A stretch of DNA of 64,000 bases from Halanaerobium polyolivorans (GCF_020711195.1 NZ_JAJFAT010000009.1:55996-119995), one strand, 5' to 3'; shown: positions 24,419 to 34,411, counted from the stretch's first letter. Numbers and translations are program-made. Notes: a model not told the origin generated them from the letters alone.

Positions 24419-26491
24419 TTACTTGACCACTCCCTGTACCTGTAGATCAATCGAAGGCTCTAGTTCATTAAAAGAAAGTACAATTAATTCGGAAAAACTT
24501 CTATTAACCAGCTCTTTAAGCGGCTTTCTGATCATCGGTGAAGTTAAAATGATCGGTTCATAGCCAGATTCTAATAAATTTTTGGCCTGATTGACTATTT
24601 TATTGATCAAATTTTGGGCCTGAGCTGGGGCTAAAGATAAATAATTACCCTGATCTGATTGATCCAAAGAATTGATAAGCTCTTCTTCTGTTTCTGGATC
24701 GATTGTAAATACGTTAAGCAAATTATTTTTGCTAAACTGATTGCTGATCTGTCTCGATAGACCCTGCCTTACATATTCAGTTAAAATATTGATATCATTT
24801 GTTCTGCCTGCATGGTCAGCAAGGGTTTCTAAAATCAAAACCAAATTTTTAATCGGAATTTGTTCCCAAAGCAGGTTCTGCAGAACCTTCTGAATCTGAC
24901 CTAAGTTCATCAAATCAGGTATTAGTTCTTTAACAACCGCCTCATTATCTTCTTTAACATTATCTATTAACTTTTTAACATCTTCTCTACCTAAAAGTTC
25001 TGAGGCATGTTTTCTGATAATCTCGGTTAGGTGAGTTGCCATCACCGAGCCTGGATCAACAACAGTATAGTTTGCCATCTCAGCCCTATCTCTCTGTTCT
25101 GAATCTATCCAGAGGGCAGGAGTATTAAAAGCAGGCTCTTCAGTTTCTATACCCTCGATTTCTTCTAAGGTATTACCTGGATCCATGGCTAAAAATTTAT
25201 CAACCTGAATTTTATACTGGCTGATCTCTACCCCCCTTAATTTGATCTTATAGGTGTTAGGATTAAGCTGTAGATTATCTACTATCCTGACCGAAGGCAG
25301 TATTATACCTAATTCAACTGCAATTTGTTTTCTGATATTATTGACCCTATCCAGAAAATCTCCCCCCTGTTCAGGTAAAACCAGAGGAATCAAATTATAG
25401 CCGACCTCTATTTCTAATTTATCAACCTTGATCAGCTCTTTTACTTCTCTAGCTTCTCTTTCTTTTTGCTCTGCAGCTGTCAGTTGAGTCTGCTGATCTT
25501 TTTCTGCTGCTTCTTTTTCCATTTCTGCTGGAGCTTTTTGAATTAATAAATAGGCAATCGAAGCAATTAAGACCGACAAGACAATAAAGGGTAGAGTTGG
25601 CAGCCCGGGTACAAAGCCCAGAACCAAGAGCACTCCCGAAGCTACTAAAAGAGCTTTCGGCTGTTTTAAAAGTTGTTCTGTCATCTCATTTCCCATATTT
25701 TTTGTTGAAGCAGCCCTGGTAACTACCATACCTGTTGCAGTAGAGATTAAAAGGGCTGGAATTTGAGAAACAAGTCCATCTCCAACTGTTAATAAAATAT
25801 ATGTTTGTGAGGCCTGGGCAATATTCATATCCTGCTGCAGAACTCCAATTACAAGGCCACCGATAATATTGATAAAGGTAATAATTATCCCTGCAATCGC
25901 ATCACCTTTAACAAACTTACTGGCACCATCCATAGCTCCATAAAAATCTGCTTCCTGACGGATTTTTTCCCTTTCTCTTTTGGCCTCTTTATCATCAATA
26001 ACTCCTGCATTTAAATCTGCATCGATGCTCATCTGTTTACCAGGCATAGCATCAAGGGTAAACCTAGCTGCAACTTCTGCAACCCTTTCTGCACCTTTGG
26101 TAATTACCACAAATTGAATAATGACCAGGATTAAAAAGATGATCAGACCAACAACATAATTACCTCCAACTACAAAATCTCCAAAACTCATTATTATTTC
26201 TCCCGCATATGCCTGACCTAGGATCAATCTGGTTGTTGAAACATTTAGGCCCAGCCTAAAAAGGGTGGCAAATAATAATAATGATGGAAAAACAGAAAGA
26301 TCTAAAGGCTCTACAGTATAGATGCTGACCAGAATAACTACCATAGAAAATGTTATATTGGCAGCTAAGAGCATATCCATCAAAACAGTCGGCATCGGGA
26401 TGATAAACATAACAATGATGCTGACCACCATTAAAGCAAAAATTATATCCATATTATTTGTAATATTAGAAAGTACTGCTGTATTATCCAA
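24419..26491 (-). CDS. flhA: Flagellar type III export protein FlhA
   Basis: Central export-gate component, 690 residues. N-terminal half has about eight membrane segments with the conserved cytoplasmic loop RVAEVAARFTLDAMPGKQMS and IDADLNAG; the C-terminal half is the cytoplasmic nonamer ring domain (from about 350), which binds chaperone-substrate complexes. The annotated start is a TTG behind GGAGG at a long spacing of about 12; the ATG at codon 14 is a possible alternative. It lies 69 bases after flhB and abuts flhF. Confidence 0.97.
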   Translation of the reverse strand: MDNTAVLSNITNNMDIIFALMVVSIIVMFIIPMPTVLMDMLLAANITFSMVVILVSIYTVEPLDLSVFPSLLLFATLFRLGLNVSTTRLILGQAYAGEIIMSFGDFVVGGNYVVGLIIFLILVIIQFVVITKGAERVAEVAARFTLDAMPGKQMSIDADLNAGVIDDKEAKREREKIRQEADFYGAMDGASKFVKGDAIAGIIITFINIIGGLVIGVLQQDMNIAQASQTYILLTVGDGLVSQIPALLISTATGMVVTRAASTKNMGNEMTEQLLKQPKALLVASGVLLVLGFVPGLPTLPFIVLSVLIASIAYLLIQKAPAEMEKEAAEKDQQTQLTAAEQKEREAREVKELIKVDKLEIEVGYNLIPLVLPEQGGDFLDRVNNIRKQIAVELGIILPSVRIVDNLQLNPNTYKIKLRGVEISQYKIQVDKFLAMDPGNTLEEIEGIETEEPAFNTPALWIDSEQRDRAEMANYTVVDPGSVMATHLTEIIRKHASELLGREDVKKLIDNVKEDNEAVVKELIPDLMNLGQIQKVLQNLLWEQIPIKNLVLILETLADHAGRTNDINILTEYVRQGLSRQISNQFSKNNLLNVFTIDPETEEELINSLDQSDQGNYLSLAPAQAQNLINKIVNQAKNLLESGYEPIILTSPMIRKPLKELVNRSFSELIVLSFNELEPSIDLQVQGVVK

Positions 26492-26560
26492 AAGTAAAGT
26501 AAACCTCCATAACTCTAATAAATTTTAAGATGGCTGTCAGCTTAAATTGTTAAATTCAAA

Positions 26561-27625
26561 CTAATAGCGGTCTTTTTCTCTAAAAATTCTGGCTAAAATT
26601 TCGGCAACTGCCTGATATAGTTCTACAGGTACCTGATCTCCTATTTCTGCCATCTCGTTGAGAGAACGAGCCAGGGGCTTATTCTCAACTATTTCTACCT
26701 CGGCCTCACGAGCTTTGGCCTTGATTTTTTGAGCAATTAAGCCTTCACCTTTGGCTATAACCTCAGGTGCTTCCATCTCTTCTAGATCAAATTTCAGGGC
26801 CACAGCAATATGGGTAGGATTTGTAATCACTACATCAGCATCAGGGATATTGCTCATCATCCTGTTCATACTCATTTCCCTTTGTTTCTGTTTTCTTTTC
26901 TGACGCAGCATGGGATCACCTTCCATCTCTTTACGCTCCTGTTTAACCTCATACTTTGACATTTTTAGGTCTTTATTGTGCTGCCAGCGCTGATAAAGCA
27001 GATCAAAGATCCCTAAGATGATCAGCAGAGCAATAATATTAAAACCCATCCTGCTGATTTGAGCTGCAATATTAACTAAAGATTCTTCTAGACCCAGCAA
27101 AGTGCTTTTTTCAAAAATTTCAAGGTTATTGATCAGATGTCTATAAGCTACAAAGCTGATCAAAGCTAATTTGAAAAGTGATTTTAATAGTTCTACCAGA
27201 CCTCTGAGAGAAAATATTTTCTTAAACCCTTTAATCGGATCTATTTTTTTAAGATCTGGGACCAGCGGTTTAGCTGTAAAAAGGGCACCAATCTGAATAA
27301 AATTAGCCACAACTCCAGCTAGAGCAGTAAATGCCATGATGGGAAGAATTATCATCACCAGCTTAAAAAAAGCTTCATATAAAATTTGATAAGCACTAAA
27401 AGTACTCAAACCCTGGACAATAAAATCACTAAAATAATATCTAATTTCACCTAAGAGCTGAAAAATAATCCGCTGCATCAAAACATAAAGTACGGCAAAG
27501 CTTGTCAGCAGGGTTATCGCCTGATTGATCTCTTTGGCATTGGCAACATTACCTTCTTCTCTGGCTTCTCTTTTCCGTTTAGGGGTCGCCTCTTCTGTTT
27601 TTTCTCCTGTTCCATCATCAGGCAT
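26561..27625 (-). CDS. flhB: Flagellar export switch protein FlhB
   Basis: 354 residues: a short basic N-terminus (EKTEEATPKRKREAREEGNV, the FlhB signature), four membrane segments (about 35-215) and a cytoplasmic domain with the self-cleavage motif NPTH at 269-272 within VVITNPTHIAVALKF. Cleavage between Asn and Pro switches export from hook/rod to filament substrates, with FliK as the length sensor. A second, truncated FlhB-C-like gene without NPTH lies at 55522-55809. Confidence 0.97.
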   Translation of the reverse strand: MPDDGTGEKTEEATPKRKREAREEGNVANAKEINQAITLLTSFAVLYVLMQRIIFQLLGEIRYYFSDFIVQGLSTFSAYQILYEAFFKLVMIILPIMAFTALAGVVANFIQIGALFTAKPLVPDLKKIDPIKGFKKIFSLRGLVELLKSLFKLALISFVAYRHLINNLEIFEKSTLLGLEESLVNIAAQISRMGFNIIALLIILGIFDLLYQRWQHNKDLKMSKYEVKQERKEMEGDPMLRQKRKQKQREMSMNRMMSNIPDADVVITNPTHIAVALKFDLEEMEAPEVIAKGEGLIAQKIKAKAREAEVEIVENKPLARSLNEMAEIGDQVPVELYQAVAEILARIFREKDRY

Positions 27626-27638
27626 AATTATAACTCCT

Positions 27639-28427
27639 CTACTCTAAACTTAGTATTCTAAATAAATCTGGTATATCATGGATCAGCTCAAAAATAATCT
27701 CTCTAAAAAAGGTGTTCAAAACAGGTAATAATAAATAGAGCAAAAGCAGGCCCGCTAATATCTTTAATGGCAAACCAACTACGAAAAGGTTCATCTGAGG
27801 GACTGTTCTGGCCAAAAAAGCCAGAACAATATCTAAAAAGAAAATGGCTCCTGCAATCGGTAAAGCTATTTTTAAACCTAAGACGAACATATCTGCACTG
27901 CGGCGGAAAAAAAACTGCCAGAGCTGATTAGTAAAAAATATTCCCCTAGGTGGTATTATCAAAAATGATTCATGTAATAATCTGATCAAATAAAGATGGC
28001 CATTAACCGCCAAAAAGATCAGGGTCAGTAAGATATTCTTAAATTGACCGATAACAGGTGAGTTAAAACCACTAAAAGGGTCAACAACATTGGCGATCCT
28101 GTAGCCCATCAGCATATCAACAACTTGGCCGCCAAATTGAACCGCAGAAAAGATTAAAAAAACTAAAAAGCCCATCAAAAAACCGACAGCTGCTTCTGAT
28201 ATCAACTCCATTATCAAGACCAGATTTGAATTTGGATAAGCTGCCTCAAAGCTCCCGAGAAGAATTGGAAATGTTAGAACAGAAAGTGTTAAGACCAGCA
28301 GCACCTTGATTCGATAAAGTATCACCTGAGAACTAAAAATTGGGGTTATCATCATCATACCCAGATAGCGACTAAATATTAAAAAAAACAAATATAGATA
28401 ATTATTAATCTCTAAAACTGCAGGCAA
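27639..28427 (-). CDS. fliR: Flagellar export protein FliR
   Basis: Export-gate membrane protein, 262 residues with about six hydrophobic segments. MMITPIFSSQVILYRIKVLL near the N-terminus and GFLMGFLVFLIFSAVQFGGQ then VDMLMGYRIANVVDP are typical FliR sequences. It starts 6 bases after fliQ and is followed by flhB 13 bases later, the standard fliO-P-Q-R-flhB-A order. Confidence 0.96.
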   Translation of the reverse strand: MPAVLEINNYLYLFFLIFSRYLGMMMITPIFSSQVILYRIKVLLVLTLSVLTFPILLGSFEAAYPNSNLVLIMELISEAAVGFLMGFLVFLIFSAVQFGGQVVDMLMGYRIANVVDPFSGFNSPVIGQFKNILLTLIFLAVNGHLYLIRLLHESFLIIPPRGIFFTNQLWQFFFRRSADMFVLGLKIALPIAGAIFFLDIVLAFLARTVPQMNLFVVGLPLKILAGLLLLYLLLPVLNTFFREIIFELIHDIPDLFRILSLE

Positions 28428-28433
28428 AACTGA

Positions 28434-28706
28434 TCAGCCCCCTATATATAGGGCCAGGTTAGAAAAAAGGTTAATAGAATATTCTACTACTGTCCGCATT
28501 ATCCAGCTACCTAAAAGGGCTAAAGCCCCTAAAACGGCAAATATTTTGGGCACAAAGGCCAGTGTCTGTTCCTGGATTTGCGTTGTTGCCTGAAATATTG
28601 CTACCATTAAGCCAACCATTAAACCAGCACCTAATACTGGCGCAACAACAAGCAAAACAGTATATATAGCATTCTGGCCTATTTCTAAAATCAATCCTTC
28701 ACTCAT
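28434..28706 (-). CDS. fliQ: Flagellar export protein FliQ
   Basis: 90 residues with two membrane segments. The loop VAIFQATTQIQEQTLAFVPK and the following I(F)AVLGAL are the FliQ signature. The ATG at 28706 has a GGGGG site 8 bases upstream; a TTG one codon earlier is possible. FliQ with FliP and FliR forms the helical export gate. Confidence 0.96.
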   Translation of the reverse strand: MSEGLILEIGQNAIYTVLLVVAPVLGAGLMVGLMVAIFQATTQIQEQTLAFVPKIFAVLGALALLGSWIMRTVVEYSINLFSNLALYIGG

Positions 28707-28765
28707 CAAACTAACCCCCTACCAAAAGTCATCAGATTTTTAAAAAAGTGAACACATTTAAATTT

Positions 28766-29527
28766 TTAATTAAAGGTTTCTACCATCGAGGCAAGCAGCA
28801 GATGCCAGCCATCTGCTAAAACAAAAAGTAATATTTTAAAGGGTAATGAAATAATTACCGGTGGCAGCATCATCATTCCCATCGACATCAAAATACTGGC
28901 AACTATCATATCTATCATCAAAAAAGGAATATATAACAAAAAGCCAATTTGAAAAGCTATCTTAAGCTCATTCAGCAAAAAGGCTGGAATCAAAATATGA
29001 GTAGGAATATCAGCAGCCGTTTCCGGTCTCTCAATTTCGGCTAGATTAACAAAGAGGGTTAATGATCGTTCATCAACCTGATCTAACATAAAGCCTCTCA
29101 TAGGCTGAACTGCATTATCAAAGGCTGTATCCATGGCAATTTCCTCATTTAAATAGGGCTGTATTGCCTGCTGATCAACCCCCTGCCAGACCGGAGCCAT
29201 TATGAAGATTGTCAAAAATATTGCTATCCCAATCAAAACCTGATTAGGCGGCATATTCTGCAGAGCCAGAGCTCTTTTTAAAATCCCAAAGACTATTATT
29301 ATCCTGGTAAAAGAAGTAAATAGGATGATAATTGCCGGGGCCAGTGACAAAACTGTCAGCAAAATTAAAATCCTCAAAGATAATACCAGATCTTCACCTT
29401 CCTGTGCTTCTCCAGTATTCATCTCAAAAGAAAACTCGGGCAGATTAAATTCCTGAGCCTCTCCGACTCTGACAAAACTTAAGAGCATGATCAGCAGTAA
29501 AAAAAGAACTAAAATATTATTTTTCAT
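28766..29527 (-). CDS. fliP: Flagellar export protein FliP
   Basis: 253 residues with a cleavable signal peptide (about 1-25) and four further hydrophobic segments. FTRIIIVFGILKRALALQNM and PPNQVLIGIAIFLTIFIMAP, and the C-terminal IDMIVASILMSMGMMMLPPV, are FliP signatures. The start is set at ATG 29527, which overlaps the end of fliO by 11 bases; an in-frame GTG 9 bases further upstream overlaps the ribosome site AGGAAAG. Confidence 0.96.
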   Translation of the reverse strand: MKNNILVLFLLLIMLLSFVRVGEAQEFNLPEFSFEMNTGEAQEGEDLVLSLRILILLTVLSLAPAIIILFTSFTRIIIVFGILKRALALQNMPPNQVLIGIAIFLTIFIMAPVWQGVDQQAIQPYLNEEIAMDTAFDNAVQPMRGFMLDQVDERSLTLFVNLAEIERPETAADIPTHILIPAFLLNELKIAFQIGFLLYIPFLMIDMIVASILMSMGMMMLPPVIISLPFKILLFVLADGWHLLLASMVETFN

Positions 29528-29906
29528 CCAGATCACTTTCCTGCTTCCGTTTAACTATCTCTTCTTTATCAAAACCCTGCAGCTTATTTAAAAAGGTCTG
29601 CTTAAAATTAAAGCTTTTTTCTTCAGAAGTTGAATCTTCTTCAAAATCGATATCCAGCTCAGCTTCAGGCCATGAATAAAGCCTCTGCAAACTCTCTTTG
29701 GTCCCACCAAGCAGGATGATCTCATCGAATATTTTGAGCAGATAAAGGGTTTCTCCATTGGCCAACCTCATACTATCTAAAACTTCCATCTCTTTAGTTT
29801 TGTTAAAGTTAACCCGATTTTTAAGAAAATAATATACAACCAGTATAAATGCAATTATTAAAATAAGGTAAAAAGTAATCTTAAACATTTCCCAGAAAAA
29901 ATTCAT
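29517..29906 (-). CDS. fliO: Flagellar export assembly protein FliO
   Basis: 129 residues with one N-terminal membrane segment (about 7-28, ITFYLILIIAFILVVYYFL), then a small beta-rich cytoplasmic domain (NGETLYLLKIFDEIILLGGT) and a charged tail. FliO stabilises FliP during gate assembly. Sequence conservation is low in this family; the call is supported by the domain layout and the position directly before fliP, with which it overlaps. Confidence 0.9.
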   Translation of the reverse strand: MNFFWEMFKITFYLILIIAFILVVYYFLKNRVNFNKTKEMEVLDSMRLANGETLYLLKIFDEIILLGGTKESLQRLYSWPEAELDIDFEEDSTSEEKSFNFKQTFLNKLQGFDKEEIVKRKQESDLDEK

Positions 29907-29918
29907 TAAATCACCAGC

Positions 29919-31184
29919 CTAAATTTTATTTAAACGTTCAGAAGGACTAATTATATCCTTAACCCTGAAACCGAAGTTTTCGTCGATCACAACAACCTCA
30001 CCTTTGGCAACCAATTTACCGTTAACCAAAAGATCTACCGGTTCTCCAGCCAACTTATCAAGTTCTATTATAGAGCCATCACCCAGATCAAGAATTTCCC
30101 TGATCTTCATGATGCTTTTACCCAATCTTACAGTAACCTGGAGGGGAACATCTTTGATCAGCTCCATATTATTTGGCAGTGGTTGGGCTTGACTCTCCGA
30201 AAAGTTAGGAAATTGAGCAGACTGGATATCGATTTTTTCTTCTTCTGCCTGCAGCTGGGTATAATCAGCACTTTTCTGCTCTTCAGCAGCCTGATTTAGC
30301 TGTTGACCGCTCTTGTTTTGAGCGGAAGATGTATTTGCTGCCGGGGAAGAACTTTGGCCAAGGTTTTTTTCTGTTTGAGGCTGTTGGCTTTTTTCTGTTT
30401 CAATATTTTCTTCAGCTGCACTTTTAGCTGAATCTTCTCTTTTCTCACTCTGCATTTCATCTGTGCTGTTATTAATCAAACCTGTTTGGCCAACTAAAAG
30501 TGAATTAGCTAATTTTTTAATAAAATTATAAGAAGAAAGCTGTTTAAATGAGCTATCTATCAATTCTCCTACTTTTAAATTAAAGGAGGTCACTACAATC
30601 TCCTCAGTAGGATCAAACCAATCTCTCCCCTCATCTATTACATCATCAAGCTCTATCAGTTCTGCTGTTGGAGGAGAAATATTGACCAGGGTATCTAAAA
30701 TACTAGACATCGCAGTTGAAGCAGCTCCCATCATCTGGTTCATTGCCTCACCAACTGCACTAATGGAAATTTCATTTAACATCTCTTCATCCATATCATC
30801 TAAACCATTGCCACCCATCATTAAATCGGCAATAATGCCTGCATCTTTAGTGTCTATAACTAAAAGGCTTAAACCCTCTATACCCTCAACATATTCTACC
30901 TTAACCAATACACAGGGTTTATTATACTCTTCGATAATTTTTTGAAAAGCTACTACCTCTATCTTAGGAGTTGTAATTGAAACTTTTTGGTCTAATAAAG
31001 TTGATAAAGCTGTAGCAGATGAGCCCATTGCTATATTATTTATTTCTCCAATCACATCTTTTTCCTCATCATTTAGGCTGATCTCCTGCTCTTCAGCACT
31101 ATCTGAGGCTGTACTTTCATCATCTTGATTCATCAGGGCATCTATTTCTTCCTGTGATAAAAAACTACCATCATTACTCATCAT
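29919..31184 (-). CDS. fliY: Flagellar motor switch phosphatase FliY (CheC-like domain plus FliN domain)
   Basis: About 421 residues. N-terminal peptide FLSQEEIDALMNQ is the CheY-P-binding motif shared with FliM; residues about 40-215 are CheC-like with two ExxN active sites (GEINNIAMG and GEAMNQMMG); a long Gln/Ser/Glu-rich linker (about 240-340) follows; the C-terminal ~80 residues are the FliN/SpoA domain (VTVRLGKSIMKIREILDLGD). It therefore both builds the C ring and dephosphorylates CheY-P. It overlaps the fliM end by 11 bases. Either of two adjacent ATGs may be the start. Confidence 0.96.
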   Translation of the reverse strand: MMSNDGSFLSQEEIDALMNQDDESTASDSAEEQEISLNDEEKDVIGEINNIAMGSSATALSTLLDQKVSITTPKIEVVAFQKIIEEYNKPCVLVKVEYVEGIEGLSLLVIDTKDAGIIADLMMGGNGLDDMDEEMLNEISISAVGEAMNQMMGAASTAMSSILDTLVNISPPTAELIELDDVIDEGRDWFDPTEEIVVTSFNLKVGELIDSSFKQLSSYNFIKKLANSLLVGQTGLINNSTDEMQSEKREDSAKSAAEENIETEKSQQPQTEKNLGQSSSPAANTSSAQNKSGQQLNQAAEEQKSADYTQLQAEEEKIDIQSAQFPNFSESQAQPLPNNMELIKDVPLQVTVRLGKSIMKIREILDLGDGSIIELDKLAGEPVDLLVNGKLVAKGEVVVIDENFGFRVKDIISPSERLNKI

Positions 31185-32178
31185 TTTCACTCTCCTCTAA
31201 AACATTCTCTGCTACACCAACTACACGAACTGCTTTATGATTATTTTTAGTTCCGACAACCGTTTTATATTTTCTGCTGCTGCCAATTTTTAATTCTGCA
31301 TTTTCTTTCAGTTTTTTATTTAATCTGATCACATCTCCAGGTCTTAAATGGAGAAAATCATCTACTGTTAATTCTGCACTCCCCAGTACAGCTTCAACCT
31401 CAACCAAAGCTTGATTTAATCTCCGCTTTAAGTTCTTAATATGTTCTGGGGTCTGTTTTTCTCTAGTTGCAGAAAACCAGGATTGAGCATTAAGGTTCCC
31501 CACTATCGGCTCGATCATAATATAGGGCAAACATATATTTATCAAACCATCACTTTCACCTATATTAGCTTCTATGGTTATGATAATCGTCATATCACTA
31601 TCAGGTACTATCTGGGTGAACTGGGGATTGGACTCCAATTCTAAAAGCTCTGGTGTGAGGTGCTCTATGTTCTGCCAGGCTTCTGTAAAATCATTTAAAA
31701 GCCATTTCATTACCTTTTTGATTACAACCTGTTCTATATCTGTAAAAGATCTGACCTTGCTAATAGCTTTTCCAAAACCTCCGAAAAGCCTATCTATAAT
31801 TGCAAATCCTATTTCAGGATTGATTTCAAATATGAACTGACCGCTCAAAGGTTCTAAATCACTGATCCCAATAATGGTTGGTTCAGGCAGAGAATTAATA
31901 AACTCTGAATAGGAAAGCTGTTCTATAGAAGCTATCTCAAAATTTACCATGGTCCTTAATTTCGTTGATAAGGTTGTGGTAAATATCCTGCTTAGATTTT
32001 CATGAATCATCTGCAGGGTTCTCATCTGCTCTTTAGATAGTTTGTCAGGCCTTCTGAAATCATAATCTTTAACAGCCCTTTCTTCAGATTGTTCTTTTGC
32101 TTCTTCTACATCTAAATTACCACTGCTGATAGCAGATAAAAGTGAATCAATCTCATTTTGATCTAATACATCTGCCAC
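31174..32178 (-). CDS. fliM: Flagellar motor switch protein FliM
   Basis: C-ring protein that binds CheY-P and sets rotation direction. 334 residues: N-terminal LDQNEIDSLLSAI (CheY-binding), the CheC-like middle domain beginning DFRRPDKLSKEQMRTLQMIH, with GQFIFEINPEIGFAIIDRLF and GG, and the C-terminal SpoA domain (LTVDDFLHLRPGDVIRLNKK). All are FliM signatures; the length is normal. It overlaps fliY downstream. Confidence 0.97.
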   Translation of the reverse strand: MADVLDQNEIDSLLSAISSGNLDVEEAKEQSEERAVKDYDFRRPDKLSKEQMRTLQMIHENLSRIFTTTLSTKLRTMVNFEIASIEQLSYSEFINSLPEPTIIGISDLEPLSGQFIFEINPEIGFAIIDRLFGGFGKAISKVRSFTDIEQVVIKKVMKWLLNDFTEAWQNIEHLTPELLELESNPQFTQIVPDSDMTIIITIEANIGESDGLINICLPYIMIEPIVGNLNAQSWFSATREKQTPEHIKNLKRRLNQALVEVEAVLGSAELTVDDFLHLRPGDVIRLNKKLKENAELKIGSSRKYKTVVGTKNNHKAVRVVGVAENVLEESENDE

Positions 32179-32189
32179 ATTAATCCCCC

Positions 32190-32630
32190 TTACTGGAACA
32201 TTAATTCTGTAAACCAGACATTTTTTATCTGTCCTGATATCAATAGTCCATTTATTTCTGCTTTGATTGCATTTCTAACCTCTTTGGCTTCCGCATCTCT
32301 TAAAATACTTTCGTTTTGATTACGCAAGGCCGTGATAATTCTATCTCTAATTTGAGCTTCTCTTCTCTCTAATTCATCTACTAAATCTGAACTTTCTAAT
32401 TCAAAAACAATACTTGCTTTAACATAATTAAGCCGATTATTATCGGTTATATTTACAACAAAACTGCCGGCATTATAATTGGGACTTATATCATCAATAC
32501 TTTCTTCATTTCCCTCATCTTGGGCTAATGAAAAATAAGTGAAAAATGTAAAGCTGGCCACCCCTGAAATTACAATGATCAAAAGAGCCAAGATTATTAT
32601 TTTCTTAATATCCCTTTTTCCCTCTGCCAT
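32190..32630 (-). CDS. fliL: Flagellar basal body-associated protein FliL
   Basis: 146 residues: one N-terminal membrane segment (about 12-32, IIILALLIIVISGVASFTFF) and a periplasmic domain with NAGSFVVNITDNNRLNYVKA and a C-terminal ISGQIKNVWFTELMFQ, which is the conserved FliL end (V..V.FTE.M.Q). FliL surrounds or supports the stator. Between motB and fliM, as usual. Confidence 0.94.
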   Translation of the reverse strand: MAEGKRDIKKIIILALLIIVISGVASFTFFTYFSLAQDEGNEESIDDISPNYNAGSFVVNITDNNRLNYVKASIVFELESSDLVDELERREAQIRDRIITALRNQNESILRDAEAKEVRNAIKAEINGLLISGQIKNVWFTELMFQ

Positions 32631-32653
32631 TTTAACTTCCTCCTTTGAAAAAA

Positions 32654-33409
32654 TTAACTGTCTCTTGCTTCCCCACTCTGAGCTAAATAGCTTGAATTTA
32701 AAACAACAATTTCAACCCTTCTGTTTTCGGCCCTGCCTTCTGCAGTATCATTATCACTGATAGGCCTATATTCTGAATAGCCAGCTGCAGATAAACGATT
32801 GGGGTCAAAGCCTTTTTCTTCAATCAAATATTTGGCAACATTTACAGCCCTGGCAGTTGAAAGTTCCCAGTTAGAGGGAAATTCATCTGTATTAATGGGC
32901 AGATTATCTGTATGGCCTTCAACCATAATATCATTGGGGATCTCAAGTAGGTTAGCCGAGATTCTAGTTAAAACCTCCCTGCCTTCTGGTCTTAAATCAG
33001 CTTTGGCGATCTCATATAATATTTCACCTCTGAAGCTGATCACCAAACCTTTGCGTTTTACTTCAATATCTACCATACCTTCTAAATTATTTTGCTCTAT
33101 ATAGCTTTCCATCTCCTGCATTATCTCTGTAATATTTTCTAAGGGCCTGGCAAAATTATCATCTATGGTTCCAGCATCTATATTGGGATGATCAGTTACC
33201 GTTCTCCCACCATCTAGAACCCCTAGCTGATTCTGCAGAGCAGATATAAAACCCTGAAATTTATCTAAGTCCATCACAGAAAAAGAATAGAGCAGCACGA
33301 AAAAAACTAAAAGCAGGGTCATCATATCTCCAAAAGTTGTCATCCAGGCAGGTGAGCCACCTCCCTGATCTTCTTCATTTTTATTATATGTATTATTATT
33401 ATCAGACAT
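32654..33409 (-). CDS. motB: Flagellar stator protein MotB
   Basis: 251 residues: an N-terminal cytoplasmic tail, one membrane segment with the ion-binding Asp in PAWMTTFGDMMTLLLVFFVL, a plug/linker, and an OmpA-like peptidoglycan-binding domain at the C-terminus (VEGHTDNLPINTDEFPSNWE and LSAAGYSEYRPIS). The ATG at 33409 overlaps the motA stop by 8 bases. Whether it uses H+ or Na+ cannot be told from sequence; Na+ would suit a halophile. Confidence 0.97.
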   Translation of the reverse strand: MSDNNNTYNKNEEDQGGGSPAWMTTFGDMMTLLLVFFVLLYSFSVMDLDKFQGFISALQNQLGVLDGGRTVTDHPNIDAGTIDDNFARPLENITEIMQEMESYIEQNNLEGMVDIEVKRKGLVISFRGEILYEIAKADLRPEGREVLTRISANLLEIPNDIMVEGHTDNLPINTDEFPSNWELSTARAVNVAKYLIEEKGFDPNRLSAAGYSEYRPISDNDTAEGRAENRRVEIVVLNSSYLAQSGEARDS

Positions 33410-34202
33410 TTTCTGCAGCTCCCATTTCAGCACCTATTCTTTCTTCAACCTCTGTTTTTTCACCTTCGGAAAGAAAGGCATTGAGCTTTTCTTTGACAAT
33501 CCTTGGATTTTCTCCAGCCTGTATAGAAAGTATTCCCTCAATTATTACCTCTTTAACATGAATTTCATGGTTGCTTTGGGTCTGGAGATTTTTAGCAAGA
33601 GGGATAAATATCCAGTTAGCAAGCAAGGCTCCATATAGTGTTGTGATCAAAGCCACAGCCATTCCAGAGCCAAGCTGATCTGGATCATCCAGCTGACTTA
33701 ACATCTGCACCAAACCGATCAAAGTACCTATCATCCCGAAGGCTGGAGCCAGCTGTCCCATGGTAGAAAAGATACTTCTCCCCTTATAATGTCTTTCTGC
33801 CAAAAAGGTTAATTTGGTTTCCAGAATATTACGCACAAGTTCAGGATCAGTACCATCTACTACCAGCTGTATTCCCTTTTTCAAAAATTCATCTTCCATT
33901 TCTGCTGCATCATCTTCTAAAGCCAGCAGACCTTCCCTTCTTGCTTTTTCAGCAAAAGAAACCAATTCTTCTATAACTCTTTCAGACTCGACATTATCAT
34001 TTTTGAAAGCAACCTTGAGCAGATCTGGAATCTTTTTTAAGGCAGTGAAATTATAGCTGATTAATATTCCAGCCATGGTTCCTCCCAAAACTACCAGAAC
34101 AGACTGGATACTAACAAAAATAATTACATTTCCACCTAAAATAGCTACTGTAGAAAATATTATAGCTCCTGCTATAAAACCCAATATCGTTGCAATATCC
34201 AT
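33402..34202 (-). CDS. motA: Flagellar stator protein MotA
   Basis: 266 residues, four membrane segments. The conserved cytoplasmic loop has the charged LLALEDDAAEMEDEFLKKGI, and the third to fourth segments contain FSTMGQLAPAFGMIGTLIGL and GMAVALITTLYGALLANWIF, both MotA signatures. MotA drives rotation against FliG. Between flbD and motB in a Clostridia-type order. Confidence 0.97.
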   Translation of the reverse strand: MDIATILGFIAGAIIFSTVAILGGNVIIFVSIQSVLVVLGGTMAGILISYNFTALKKIPDLLKVAFKNDNVESERVIEELVSFAEKARREGLLALEDDAAEMEDEFLKKGIQLVVDGTDPELVRNILETKLTFLAERHYKGRSIFSTMGQLAPAFGMIGTLIGLVQMLSQLDDPDQLGSGMAVALITTLYGALLANWIFIPLAKNLQTQSNHEIHVKEVIIEGILSIQAGENPRIVKEKLNAFLSEGEKTEVEERIGAEMGAAENV

Positions 34203-34204
34203 GC

Positions 34205-34411
34205 CTATACCTCCCCTGCTTTCTCAATACCATTCATAATTTTTTGTCTGTATTCTATTACCCGGCTTACGATTTCTGCTGCTTTTTCTTTAACCAGCAC
34301 TTTTTTGCCGTTGCTCATCGTAATTATAGTATCGGGAGTTTCCTGGATTTCAATAATTAGCTCAGCATTGATGATTAATTCTCTGTCATCTGTTCTAGTT
34401 GCTTTTATCAT
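34205..34411 (-). CDS. flbD: FlbD family flagellar protein
   Basis: 68-residue small protein of the FlbD (SwrD) family: MIKATRTDDRELIINAELI, then IQETPDTIITMSNGKKVLVK and a C-terminal helix. SwrD in Bacillus raises flagellar power by increasing stator levels, and the gene lies just before motA here. Classical location between flgE and motA. Confidence 0.93.
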   Translation of the reverse strand: MIKATRTDDRELIINAELIIEIQETPDTIITMSNGKKVLVKEKAAEIVSRVIEYRQKIMNGIEKAGEV